A DNA stretch of 64,000 nucleotides, taken from the NCBI RefSeq assembly GCF_905475395.1, contig NC_058341.1, forward strand, positions 36,471,501 through 36,535,500, in the 5' to 3' direction. The notes beneath the pieces were generated by a model, which was not told where the DNA came from, ran no database searches, and saw only the letters and a program-made list of their open reading frames with translations. The position numbers and the translations under genes are program-made. Below are positions 22,971 to 34,253 of the stretch, one piece after another (positions within the stretch are counted from its first letter, which is position 1; each line of letters opens with the position of its first letter). The DNA comes from Chrysoperla carnea (Eukaryota; Arthropoda; Insecta; Neuroptera; Chrysopidae).

Positions 22971-24068
22971 CTAGTGTGTGGCATGGTTCAAGTTTTTTGA
23001 ACTTGATGTGTCTCTATTGGCTAATTTTATACATTGTTGAATTTTGTGTCCTGATCGTTTACAATAAACACAAAATATAGATTTACTTTTATTTAAATTT
23101 GATTTTGCTATCTGAACAGAAGCTTTTTTATCATTTTGCCCTGTAGTTTCAGGCTTAAGATCCTTAACATTTTGAACATTTTGAACATTTTGAACATTTT
23201 GTTCACTATTAACCAAACTAGAATTTTGATCATTAAAACTATTCTGTATTCTATTTTGATACAAGTTAAATTTATTAAATGAATTTTCTCTTGTTATTAT
23301 TTCTTGTAAATTTCTTACAAAAGAATTTAAGGAAACTAAAGTTTCAGGAATTGGAAGCAATTTAATCAAATTAAAGGTTTTCTGATTAACATGGGCAAAT
23401 ATAATTTGTATAACTATTTTAATGTCCTCTTTAGGCATTAGTATTTGCGAGTATTTCAAAATATCAGTTACAAAATCAGAGAACTTTTCATTTGGAAGTT
23501 GTCTTCTTCTAATGTATCTATCAATTGCAATTTGCAATTGTGCAGGAGATATATACTCAGATAATAAAATGTTTGAAATATAAGTCCAAGTTTTATTATT
23601 TGAAATTTGCTTTGACCAAAAGTGTTTTGCATTTGAATTACATTTTGTAATTAAAAATTTAATAAGAGAATTTTCATCAACTAAACTTAATGAAACAACA
23701 CTATTGGTTTCAATAATAAAATTAATAATTGAACTTGTATCAAATAAATCTAAAATTTTAATGTTATTTGTAAGAGATTCAAATCTAAATTTAAAATCTT
23801 GAGATTTCTCTTTACTTATCTTGGTATTTAGTGATGAAATAATGTGTGTTAAATGATCCACATGAATATATTTTGTTGCTTGCATAGTTTCACACGACGT
23901 TGACGGTACAGGATCAATTAAACATTGTATTGTCTTATCCTTTTGTTGAACTGATACTTGAACATCTTTGTCCACTAAATCAAAATCTGTTTGAATTCTT
24001 TTATTGTTGTATTTTTCGTCTTTAACAGGTTTTGGAAAACCACGAAAATCTTCGTCGTCAGACGACAT
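22971..24068 (-). CDS. gag: Gypsy Gag with one zinc knuckle
   Basis: 365 codons. The N-terminus is acidic (MSSDDEDFRGF), followed by a helical, Leu/Ile-rich capsid-like middle (about 85-260) with an RRRQLPNEKFSDFV segment typical of Ty3/gypsy Gag. The spacer contains a VQN repeat (four 9-bp repeats near 23167-23207). Near the C-terminus is one CCHC zinc knuckle, C333-x2-C336-x4-H341-x4-C346. The protein forms the particle that packages element RNA. Its stop lies 27 nt beyond an in-phase -1 slippery site and overlaps the open pol frame. Start chosen: the first ATG, with a 720-nt leader back to the LTR. Confidence 0.85.
   Translation of the reverse strand: MSSDDEDFRGFPKPVKDEKYNNKRIQTDFDLVDKDVQVSVQQKDKTIQCLIDPVPSTSCETMQATKYIHVDHLTHIISSLNTKISKEKSQDFKFRFESLTNNIKILDLFDTSSIINFIIETNSVVSLSLVDENSLIKFLITKCNSNAKHFWSKQISNNKTWTYISNILLSEYISPAQLQIAIDRYIRRRQLPNEKFSDFVTDILKYSQILMPKEDIKIVIQIIFAHVNQKTFNLIKLLPIPETLVSLNSFVRNLQEIITRENSFNKFNLYQNRIQNSFNDQNSSLVNSEQNVQNVQNVQNVKDLKPETTGQNDKKASVQIAKSNLNKSKSIFCVYCKRSGHKIQQCIKLANRDTSSSKNLNHATH
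22992..22998 (-). promoter_or_regulatory. -1 ribosomal frameshift heptamer A AAA AAC
   Basis: In the Gag phase the minus strand reads TCA AAA AAC TTG, so the heptamer has the X XXY YYZ phasing required for tandem slippage. After a -1 shift the frame is open through the gag stop and directly joins the protease-RT frame. The heptamer sits in a small inverted repeat (GTTCAA/TTGAAC). No strong downstream pseudoknot was recognised by eye. Confidence 0.75.
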
Positions 24069-24788
24069 TTTTCCCTTTTATTTGATTTCCTCAAAAAAAA
24101 ATTAACGAAACGAAAACAAAAAAAGAAATTAGTAAAGTTAAACAAAGTAAAAATTACAAACGTTTGAATTAATTTTGATGAAATATGAACTTGTTTCAAA
24201 ATAAATATTCATGTAAATAAAAAAAAGTTTTTTTTTTTAAAAAAATAGCCAATAAAGAAACATACAAAAAAAAACTATGAAATAAAATTTGGATTTACAA
24301 CTTAAATAGTAGACCAATAAAGGTAATCAAAATAGCAATATATTTTAAGATTACATAAAATGTGTAAAAAAAAAACAAAAACAAAATCTAATTAATTCAA
24401 ACTAGTCAATGTTATATAATTGGATTTATAATGTCAATTCCTTGAACAAATACCAAAAAAAATATTAGATATTATTTTAATAAATATCCAATATTATGTA
24501 AAAAAAATTTTTTTTAATTTTCAAAATTTCAAATTTATATACGAAAATATTCAACTTACGTGATTCCACAAACTACATACAAGAAAACTTTACTAGTCAA
24601 AAAAAAATTTAGAGAAAATTAAACGTAGATTTTTTAAAGTAATGTAAGTAGATATAACGCAAAAACTAAAAGGTGTTACGCTCACTACCAAGTGTACGAA
24701 AATCGTAGATCTCGAAGCTCTGATAACAAAGTGATACGCTCGCTACCAAGTGTTGACGAAATTGGTAGTTAACGCTCTCGCTACCAAG
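24069..24788 (-). other. Leader of the gypsy element with triplicated primer-site motif
   Basis: A 720-nt untranslated leader between the 5' LTR and gag. The part next to gag is A/T-rich. The LTR-proximal 115 bp has three copies of the motif CTTGGTAGYGAG(AG)CG on the minus strand (+ strand positions 24678-24695, 24736-24754 and 24772-24788). The LTR-adjacent copy, TGGTAGCGAGAGCG at 24773-24786, is two bases from the LTR and is the expected primer-binding site. TGG matches the CCA end of a tRNA. I cannot name the tRNA. The start resembles, but does not match, an initiator-Met site. Confidence 0.6.
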
Positions 24789-25957
24789 TGTTGCGGGATT
24801 TAATGTTTTGGTGAGGTAATTAGAAAAAAAAGAAACGTATTTTTTTTTCTTCCCAAATTTAAATACTTAATTGATTCTCGACTTGCGTCGAGAACAAGAA
24901 GTCAGCCTCAGCCAAAATTCCTCGCAACCCCCAGAACACCTAGATTAATATTTACCATATCCAAAAAAATATTAAACCGTGTTACTAAAGGGAAACATCC
25001 CGATTTGAAAATAAAACCGAAACAGATCAAACTGCGTGCTAGGCCCAAAGATAACGCCGAAGGCGATTACCCCCCAGAAAGTATTAACAATACAAATAAA
25101 AAAAAGTCTACGTTTAAAATAAAAAAAAATATAAAGTTTGTTTATTTCATTAATTCAAAAAATATAAAATGTTTTACATAACGTAATTGAACTTGAAACT
25201 TACATGAAATTTCACATGTTGAATTTAAAGCCAAAATACAAAGTTTTTGAAAAACATCTTTCGATATAAATTTAGAAAAAAAATTAACATATCTAAATAT
25301 ATAATAAAATGTTACCTGTATGTAGTTTGTGATCACAGTGAATACAATTCCATAAAATTACATTTTATAAGGAATTGTGCTCACAAATAAAATTCTAAAC
25401 GCCACAAAAAACATACAAAGGAAAATAATATAAAGTTACACAATTTTTAAATTATTACAGAATGTCTCTTTTACATTCTGTATAATTGCGTGTTTTCAAT
25501 AAACGACATTTAACAAAAATATATGTATAAACTGTCGTATTCAAAAAATATAAATTCTTGAAAGAATTAAATAAATAAATTATAAAAAATTAAATAATTT
25601 TAATTATTGCCACACACTAAAGGTGTGTTAAAAAAAAGGTATCCATCTTGGAATAAATAATTTAAATTAATTATTCCAAGATCTTCCCTGTATGACGCTT
25701 AGCATTTAAAGAGAATTATTTTAACTCAAATTGCACTGAGCTCTGTTCGGGTGACTGGTGACAATTTTTAGAACTAACAGTTGCAAAAAAAATAAATAAC
25801 AAAGTTGAAAAAAATAAAGTACAGTCACCGACAGAGTAAACTTTTTAATACAATATGTACCGTCACAGACAGATTTAAAGTTTGATATTTTACATTTTGT
25901 TTGCATAATTTATTACTAATTTATTAATTTTAATTAGTTTGCCAACAATTTGTAACA
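24789..25957 (-). repeat. 5' LTR of the gypsy element
   Basis: 1,169 bp, apparently identical to the left LTR over the stretches I compared. It should contain the promoter and poly(A) region of the element. The same CTTGGAATAA hairpin lies at 25647-25680. It is followed by the AAAC target duplication at 25958-25961. Confidence 0.93.
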
Positions 25958-25961
25958 AAAC

Positions 25962-28628
25962 TACATACCATACCCTTTTTGCGTGTTTCTTCATTTAATT
26001 TGAACAAAAATGGGCTTTATAGAAAAGCAAACTAATTTTATTGAAAATTTTTTTTCTAAAAGGGCTTAGACTCTACAGATGACAGGAAAAAACAATTTTT
26101 GAGTAAAATTTTTCAGTCTGTTTTTTCATCATCTGTACGGTTTGCGGAAAAATGTTTCGAATAAAAATGGTTACGGAATATGGAATAGAGTGAGCTTTTC
26201 ATTGACTCTGGAAACCTTGGTCAAGTTTAATGTCTGCGTAGGATGTGAGCCTATTGCTCCAACATTTTTTGCTTAAATCATTTTTATCGATACAATATAT
26301 TTTACGAGTTTTAAGCAAATTTCAACTTAAAATTGGTCTTCAAATATCTTAAAAAATAGGAAATTTTTCTTCAAAAATATTAATTAACAACGTTATATTT
26401 TGAATAAAAGTGGTATCTTACTTTTCTAGCTGACCGTGAAAATATTAATTTTGAGAAATATGCAATGTTTAACTTCTTTTAATTTCCTACTTTTTTAAAT
26501 CTACGTTTATTGATCACGGAGAACTTATAGTTTTGTTGATAATCGAAAGAGCCAATTATTTGTCAGTATATGCAGAATTTTCTCCAATGTATCCAAGCCT
26601 CAGCTTATGGCTATTTTGGAAGATAGCCCGTATTCTCCCATTTAGTGGAGATAGAAGGTGGCAAATTTTTCGAAAAATCTATATGCAGCTGATAGTATAT
26701 GGAGAACTAACTAAGAAGCAAAGTGTGTCTGTGGTTGGCGAACATATACATACATAATTTACTTTTGAAAAACTTAAAAATTTTTGAGATCAACTAAAAG
26801 AGAACAATACAATGTCATTTTGAAAGACATAAATGTACTAGAAAATTTTAAAACTTTCATAAAAGTTCATTAATTTTCAAAAGAGTATCAAAGAGAATAA
26901 CTCCTGAATTTAAAAAAAGAAAAAACATGGCAGCATGTTTAATAAGCTTATTTCAGGCATTGTGGCTAGTATTAAATAAATATTTTAATCATAAACATAA
27001 GATAAATTTAAAACTATATTTAAATATTATTACAATATATAAATAAATTCGTTTCAAACGTAATTGCATCATATGACACGTTAATAATATTATAAAGGTG
27101 TAAAATACAGTTACCGTAAACTGCTAATAGATGGCTGGTATGAATTATTATCACATCATCATCATATACATCAGAATATAGAGAATCATTCTGGGTGTGA
27201 CAAACATTCTTTATCACTTTACTTGCTAAAGTGAAGAACCGAATGCTAGAGCTCACTTAGTTATAGGTATTCAACATCATATACGCTGCTGCATGTCTAT
27301 CTTTTTACTATTGGAAGTAAAATATCGTCATACGTTGAAGCATATTATAAAGTTTGTGGTGTAACAATTTTATGAAGCAGGAAAATGCATTAACACCTAC
27401 AAATAATCATACATCGGTTAGAATACTTTGACGTTAGAGTTATATAGACTGAGTGTCAAACGATTTTAAACGTGCTAACAACTGAGGTAATTGCTTAGGT
27501 CAAACCATTGTAGATTCGTAAGAAAGAATGTAAAGTGATACGTGATAAGTATTTTTTTTAAAAGTGAATGAAAACATATTTCTATCACTTAGACAGTCTT
27601 ATGCGAAGTATATAGTATGCAAAGACCGATAACTAGACCTCGCCCAGATAAGCGCCATAAATTCAGCCACGGACGCATTATAGCTCGGCATAGGAGTTTC
27701 CTGTCCTAATTACATATGTTCTTGGGTTGACCTTTTTTACAACTAATACCTACCACTTGTATCTGCGGTTATGGTAGACGATAGACTTCGACCTTCTATT
27801 GATAATAAAACAGTTTGGTTGCTCTATATTTATGTATGCGGAAATGAATAATAAATTTTTTTTGTGACAAAATGGTGGAAGAAGCGGGAAGTCAAGGAAG
27901 TATATCTTGTCAAAGTATTTTAATTGAAATTTATTGCTTCCCGTTTTACTTTTTTTTAATGGGATTATCTGTGGATGTGATTGATTAAAGTTCATGATTG
28001 AGACAAATGCAGGATTTCAAAATTACAGCACGCTTGTGTTTCCACACCGAATCCTAAAAAGGCTTTTTTTTATTATGTATTTTCCTAATGCATCTAGTCT
28101 TAAAATTTTCTAAAATTATATTTTTTAATTTATAGCTTAAAAATTATATAAGACACATTTTTTTTTTATAAATCAGAGAACATTTAACTTTTTGATAACG
28201 ATTAAGTTAACCCTAATTGTATTCTGAATTTTATAAATTGTGCACAGTGGTTACAAATAAGATTGTTAACTAAGATTTTCTGTAACAGCCTGTATATAAA
28301 CATATATCTTTCAAATATAAAAGGAATCATGAATGCAAAAGGATGTCTTACAATCACACACTGAGTGTCTAAACAAGATATTGCACTTTATTATTTTGTA
28401 TAGGAGGAAATATTTTTTTTTACGGCCAAACACCGCCAATTGATGATAGTACTTGAACATATTTTATAATTTATTATTTTTAACTATTTTCTTCTTTTCA
28501 CAGATTATAGCATTACGAAAGCCGATGTATCGCAAAACGTATTATTAAAGAAAAAAACTAATTAACATAATTAGTCTTTTGACAGAAAAACAAAAAATTA
28601 ATGGTGTATATTTTCCATAAACTGTGAA
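25962..28628. other. No gene seen
   Basis: AT-rich flank of the gypsy insertion. ORFs of 74-81 codons (for example near 26533, 27020 and 27750) have no recognisable domain and no splice partners. No element ends are clear to me. Confidence 0.45.
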
Positions 28629-28852
28629 GTATCTCTGCGTCACAAAATCTGCACAAGTTGATTATCTATTTTTATTAATTCAGTAAAAAAGGTTTTTAGG
28701 ATTTAAAACTTCTAAAGTTTGTTAAAAATAGTAATGCCATGTATATATCACATGTATATCACCAAATATATTTTAGAGAAAAAAGTATGGCACCTTTTTT
28801 ATATTTGCTCTGTGACGCAGAAATTTTGTGACGCAGAGATACATTACGGATT
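28629..28852. mobile_element. MITE candidate with perfect 17-bp inverted repeats
   Basis: The left end 'gtatctctgcgtcacaaaat' and the right end 'attttgtgacgcagagatac' are exact reverse complements. If the flanking TA is the target, the inverted repeat is TCTCTGCGTCACAAAAT, as in Tc1/mariner-type elements. An extra 'tgtgacgcag' lies just inside the right end. Non-coding, 224 bp. Confidence 0.65.
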
Positions 28853-30176
28853 GTCAGAGATAAAGTAACCTACATCTACGCACAATCTTAAAAGCGGCAA
28901 CGGAAATTCTGATTATACATAAAATGATTTAAATAAATGATTTTTGTAATATTTTGATCAAAATTATCTTAATGAATCCTATTTCTTTAAAAATGAAAAC
29001 AAACAAATTTTCGTTTTTTTTATTTCACAAGAATTCGAATTAAGAGAATTTCAAAGTGTGAAAACGATTTTTCCGGCTCAAATTGTAAATCCAATAACTG
29101 GCAAAGTATATTTAAATAGTTTTTGGATCAAATTACCTAAATTTAATGATTTTATTGCAATGGAATTCAAAAAGTTTGTATTAATAGAATTGTAGCAAAG
29201 ACACTACCATGTAGCAAGTATTCAATGAAGTTATCGTGTCCTTAGTGCCTGAAACTTTTGAATTTTTTTTACAATTACTCCCTAATTTCAAAAAAAAAAT
29301 GAGGCTTCCGAAAATATATGCATTGGATGAAAATTCTTTCGACATCAAAAACAATTTAAAATTATTCTTCATAACGTTGTACTGTTGCAGTTTATTTAAA
29401 CGTAAAAATCAATTGACAAACGAACTACCATTTACTTTAAAAACAAAATAATTTTTGCACTTTTTCATAATAATATTTCAGTTTCATTTCATCTATTTTC
29501 AGACCCATAAACGTAGATAGTATACATAAAATCATATGGGAAATTGCATACACAATAAAAAGTTATTTAGAAAGGACGTGACTCTTTTGCCTGTGTTGAC
29601 AATGAATAGTTTCATCCTGACCTTATTCTGAATATTATTAAGTCCGAAAATTCAAATCGAATTTTTGATAATATCTAATCTGCGAATTTTAGACAACACA
29701 GCCTGGTAAATAGATGATCAATCAGTATACACTACAGACAATTCTCTTTAGCAAATACTTTTCCATCGCCGTGGCAGGCTGCGTAGCATCTTCCTTTGTA
29801 TAAATATAAGAAAGATATTTCTGTAGTTTCATAGATGCAAGCATTCCTATCTAACTCATCCCTATCTATATTTGATATCATACAGAATATTTAATGGTAA
29901 GTTTACCTGGAAGGGTTCATTCTTGGTGATATTATTTATAAATATAAAGAGATATGATGAATACCCCACTAACTATAAGGAATTTTTTAATTTGAATAAT
30001 GGGATTAATATTTTTCTTTTTTATATTTTCATACGATAAAAGATTTGAAATTTTTTAATGGAATTTTATGCTAGTGAATATAATTTCTTTAGATTCCATT
30101 TGGATAAAAATCTTTGATAAAAATCACATATTATTATTATTATAAAATTACAATTCAATTTCCATCAAGGTTTTGA
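28853..30176. other. No gene seen
   Basis: AT-rich. Overlapping opposite-strand ORFs of 63 and 71 codons near 29181-29451 show no domain. Confidence 0.45.
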
Positions 30177-30379
30177 AAATTTCTTTCTTTGATATTTTAC
30201 CGAATATTTGTATTAGGTACAAAAATTTTACATATAGTTTGATTCTGATTATAAATTACCTTTGACGCCAGTTATCTGCCTGTTTTATAGAAGGCGCTTA
30301 TACGAAACAGAATTCTTGCGGGAGGATACCTACAGGATATGCCAGATAAGTATAGATATAGAAGAACACCATAGAAGTA
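30177..30379. repeat. Dispersed repeat D, copy 1
   Basis: Shares 'aaaatttctttctttgatat', 'accgaatatttgtattaggt', 'cttatacgaaacagaatt' and 'agataagtatagatat' with 31844-32063, in the same order and orientation, with scattered substitutions. Non-coding. Confidence 0.6.
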
Positions 30380-31843
30380 GAATTATACCCGTTCCTAAGG
30401 TTTCTTTTGGAGTTTTGCATGTAGAATTAACGAGATACGCCTACGTTAATTATTACGCTTTGTAATTTTGACCATTTCTCGATAAATATTAGGCAAATTG
30501 AAATTTTTATAATAACCAAAGTTTTTGGAGATACAATTTACTAAAGTTTATCCTCTAAGCATTTTTCTCGGACTTAAAAATTCTGGATTGGGTAATTGTA
30601 TTCAAAGTTTGAACTTCAACATTCAAAAGAAAGTACTTCTCTTACATAAACAAGAGCGTAACTACCGCCGTATCAGCCGTATCAATGATACAGGGCCCCC
30701 GGGCTACAGAGGCCCCTAATACATACTAACGTATGTAAGTAAAAATTAAAAAATGCTATCAGACTTGTCACTATTGTCTATTGGGGCAGAAATTTTAGAA
30801 AAACTGAAGTCTTCAGCTTTAGTTGATTTAATAAATTAATTTGCCGAAAAAAGGCAAGAAACGTGTATATTTAATTTGAATTGTTTGGCTAGTTTAATTT
30901 CTAGGAGGAAGTGATAATTAATAAATATTCTTTTTAATTTAATTTTTAGCATTTTGGTTTCTTTTGTGAGATATTTTTACCCACAGTTAAATTTGATACA
31001 GGCCCCCTCCCCAAGGCGAGCTACGTCACTGTAGATAAGTAAAAAATTATAGTATTTGAATTTATCATGATAAAAATTCTTCTCTAGTTGTAACAAAATT
31101 GAAAATATTGAAAACGCTAAATATTAAATTACCAATATATTCTGATATTTGCATCAAGTTTTATAACATACAATTAACATTGAAAAGTTACCAAAATTGA
31201 AGAATGTAATAACTATTTTAATGTCATTTCATATAAAAATTTACTATAATTAAGACTAATTCGTTGAAAGCTTTGACCTAATTTTCACTACTGATTAACA
31301 TACAAAAATTCATAACTTTATAATAACAAACTTCAGAAAAGATTATTTTTTTTAGAAGCAATGTTTGTTTCTCTTTCACTTCAGATTTGTTATTAGATAT
31401 TTTGGAATTGGTAATGTTTCATGGACTCTATTTACACAAACAAATTGTAGACCAAGAGTATAATTTTCATATCAGGCCTGGTTTCGAATACCAGTTTCTT
31501 AATTTGTATCTATGATAAAATATTATGGTTTCGCGTCATCAACATGATATGGATATAGCTACAAATATGACACCCTAACCTAAGAAACTAAAACTTTTCC
31601 ATTCGAAAAAACGACACCTATGTAATAGTAATAAGCTGTACAATAAACTATTAAAATAAGTGATTCTGATCTTCGGTTACTACTGATTAGTGTTCATAGA
31701 TGCGTTTTTTAATAAATAGTTTTTTTATACAAATGTTAATCTTTTCAATTTACAATTTATTAACGTCTTCAGCTTTTTGGTGATTTATGTAAACATCAGA
31801 ATACGAACCAGGTCTTTATATTGTAATATTTTTCAATATAAAG
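30380..31843. other. No gene; C-rich repeat scraps
   Basis: Two GC-rich islands, 'acagggcccccgggctacag' (near 30690) and 'caggccccctccccaagg' (near 31000), probably come from dispersed repeats. The rest is AT-rich and featureless to me. Confidence 0.4.
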
Positions 31844-32063
31844 AAAATTTCTTTCTTTGATATTTTACCGAATATTTGTATTAGGTACAAAAAATTTTAC
31901 ACACAGGTTGATTCTGATTCCAAATTACCTATATGACGTCACTTACCTGTTTGTTTTATAAAAGGATCTTATACGAAACAGAATTATTGAGGGAGCGTCT
32001 TGAAAAGTATACTTATACAGGGTATGTCAGATAAGTAAAGATATATAGAAGAGTACCATAGAA
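31844..32063. repeat. Dispersed repeat D, copy 2
   Basis: Direct-orientation partner of 30177-30379, offset 1,667 bp. It carries an extra 'cttgaaaagtatacttatacagg' piece absent from copy 1. Confidence 0.6.
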
Positions 32064-32698
32064 TTCTACATCCTATTTCCGTCCTCTGCAGTTTTTGGAT
32101 GTAGGTAAATTAATGAATTAATTTCTATCGCTGGTAAACAATTAAAAACCCGAGTCACGAAAACCATTTTTTGTGGAATCAATGCCTATCATTTTAACGT
32201 ATTTGGTCAGACAGAATATCTATGAAAGAAATGGCCTATATGCTCGAATTCAGAAGTCTTTTAAGTAATATTAAATGAACATATATTTATTTTTCTATTG
32301 TTTATTTATATTGTATATGTAAACAATTATTTTAATGATAAAAAATTCAATTCAAACAAAGGTGATGAGCTGATCGAAATAAACAAATAATTTATTTTCA
32401 ATTAAATTACTGAAGTTTCTGTAATTATTGAATTGATAGATTATGTTGTTGCTTTCTTCTCAGGAAATTACAAACAAAATTGTATTGGGGTCATATCCAA
32501 TAATACAGGATATCCAGTCTCTATAAAGATTGCGAATAGTTTGGGAAATCTCAATGGGGAAAACAGACTATACCAAATTTCTCATTTTCACGTTGGAGTT
32601 TCCCATTTCGTTTCCATCTCAAACCCAATGTTTTAACGTAAAACTATTTAAAAGTAGCTTTATTTAAGTAGACAAATTGTGCTGTAGGAAAATAAATA
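32064..32698. other. No gene seen
   Basis: AT-rich. The 67-codon ORF at 32433 has no recognisable family. Confidence 0.45.
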
Positions 32699-33091
32699 CA
32701 GTCAAACCTGGATAAGCGAAAGTTCAAGGGAGCACAATCTAATTCTCGCTTATAGAGGTTTCTCACTAACCCGAGTTTCTCGCTAAAGCAGGTACATGGG
32801 AAGCGTTTCTCTCTTATAGAGGTACGCAGCAATAACAAGTCACAGCATGTACGAATGTAGTAAATATGTTGTGTAATATGATTTATTGTAGCTATAGTTC
32901 TTCCTAAATAATATTAATAAATAAGACTCGACTGTCGCTTAGATAGAGGTATAGATAAGTAGGTACATGAGGGAAAAACGTCTATCTCTTACAGAGGTTT
33001 CTGTTTCTCGCTAATAGAGGTTTTGGGAATTTAAAATGACGGGTCCTGGCTATTACTCTCACAGAGTTTTCTCACTTACCCAGGTTTGACT
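32699..33091. mobile_element. Tigger/pogo-like MITE
   Basis: Terminal inverted repeats CAGTCAAACCTGG and CCAGGTTTGACTG are perfect over 13 bp, and both ends are flanked by TA. TA targeting and this CAG-starting end are characteristic of the pogo/Tigger branch of Tc1/mariner (family knowledge). The 393-bp interior has repeated 'ctcgct(a/t)atagaggtttctc'-like motifs in both halves and no transposase. Confidence 0.8.
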
Positions 33092-33774
33092 GTAGTAGAA
33101 TTCTTTTTATGGCGTATCAATTTCTCAAGCTAATAAAATAAACAGCAGTGGCCTAAACAAGTGACTTGTACAAGTGGCCTTTACAAGTCTGTTACAAAAC
33201 CGATCCTTATACCTACCGACGCATATATTGTCTGTATAGGATTATATTATTCAATTAATTTGGTCATATTTGTTGAATGTTTGTTGTAATTTATTAAATT
33301 AATATTTTCATGCCCGCCTTTCCTATGTTTTTGCAAACACTTGAAATTTGATACAATAATGTATGTTTGTGCAATGTGACAATTGAAAAATAATAATAAC
33401 AAAATTAATTTTATTACATATCCAAAATGGCGTCCACAATTTAGTTCAAGGTTTCAATTTTAATGTTGTTATATATGGGATGTACCTTTTAATTTTACAA
33501 GGTGTACCATTTATTTATTAATCCAAAAAAATGCTACCACTTAAATCAGGGAGAAGTGTACTTATTTTAAGAATATAATTTAAGAGTAATACTTAGTATA
33601 TTATTTTATTTAAGCTTTAAAGTGAGGGGTAGATCATGGAATTTGATAAAGGAATAAGGAAGATCTTGCGGATCGAGAAAAAGCAGGCTGAAGAAGTAAA
33701 TTAAATAATAATATCAATAATATTTGTTTTTGATATAAAAAAGAGTTATTTTTATATTATACTTTTATAAAATA
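33092..33774. other. No gene seen
   Basis: AT-rich, with no ORF or repeat signal that I could support. Confidence 0.45.
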
Positions 33775-33803
33775 CTAGCTGACCCGGTGAACTTCGTATC
33801 ACC
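33775..33803 (-). other. Helitron 3' terminal hairpin and CTAG end
   Basis: A stem GGTGA/TCACC (33799-33803 and 33786-33790) with an 8-nt loop is followed by 11 nt ending CTAG and then host T. This is the canonical Helitron termination signal. Confidence 0.8.
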
Positions 33804-34019
33804 TGCAACTTTTTTTTTTACAACTTTTGGTTCGTGATTATGTCAACCTTTGGACTCTAATTTATTTTTGTCAAAAAGTAACACTGGTTGTATTATCTGC
33901 GGTTAAAATGGTATTAGGTTATTAAATGAAACTTGTTGGTCATTTTAACATGTTTTATGTGTTTTATTAACACAACAAAATATAATCAATACATAACAAA
34001 ACATAATAAATATATCTAT

Positions 34020-34235
34020 TCAATTTAAAGCTTTTTGATAAACTACTTTTTTAGTTTGGTTTTTCGGAGCATAAATATATAAAGACGATGGCTTTCTTAC
34101 ACGTGAACACGCGACATATAGTTGTCCATGCGAGAAGCATGGAAATTCTAAATTAATCCCGCAAACTTCCAACGACTGGCCTTGCGATTTGTTTATGGTC
34201 ATCGCAAAGTCCAGGCGCACGGGTATGTTAATAAA
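34020..34235 (-). pseudogene. Helitron helicase, C-terminal end
   Basis: The frame reads [18 protein letters not shown], then [32 protein letters not shown] before a stop at 34020. TINKSQGQ and [13 protein letters not shown] are the last helicase motifs of the Pif1-like domain of Helitron RepHel proteins. Upstream the frame runs into hexamer repeats that translate as alternating Gly-Val, so the preceding helicase motifs and the Rep domain are absent. It is a remnant, not a functional protein. Confidence 0.8.
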
Positions 34236-34253
34236 CATACACAATATAAACAG

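Larger units (their letters stand above)
17673..25957 (-). mobile_element. Ty3/gypsy LTR retrotransposon with nested LINE
   Basis: An 8,285-bp element read on the minus strand. It has 1,169-bp LTRs at both ends, starting and ending TG...CA in the form TGTTACA...GCAACA, and an AAAC target duplication. The order is 5' LTR (24789-25957), repeated primer site, leader, gag, -1 frameshift site, protease, reverse transcriptase, RNase H, [LINE insertion], integrase, polypurine tract and 3' LTR (17673-18841). The domain order PR-RT-RH-IN defines Ty3/gypsy rather than Ty1/copia. No envelope-like ORF is present between integrase and the 3' LTR (about 80 bp). The LTRs look identical by eye where I compared them, including the two short ORFs embedded in each, so insertion was recent. 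The LINE insertion interrupts pol and should make this copy non-autonomous. Confidence 0.93.
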
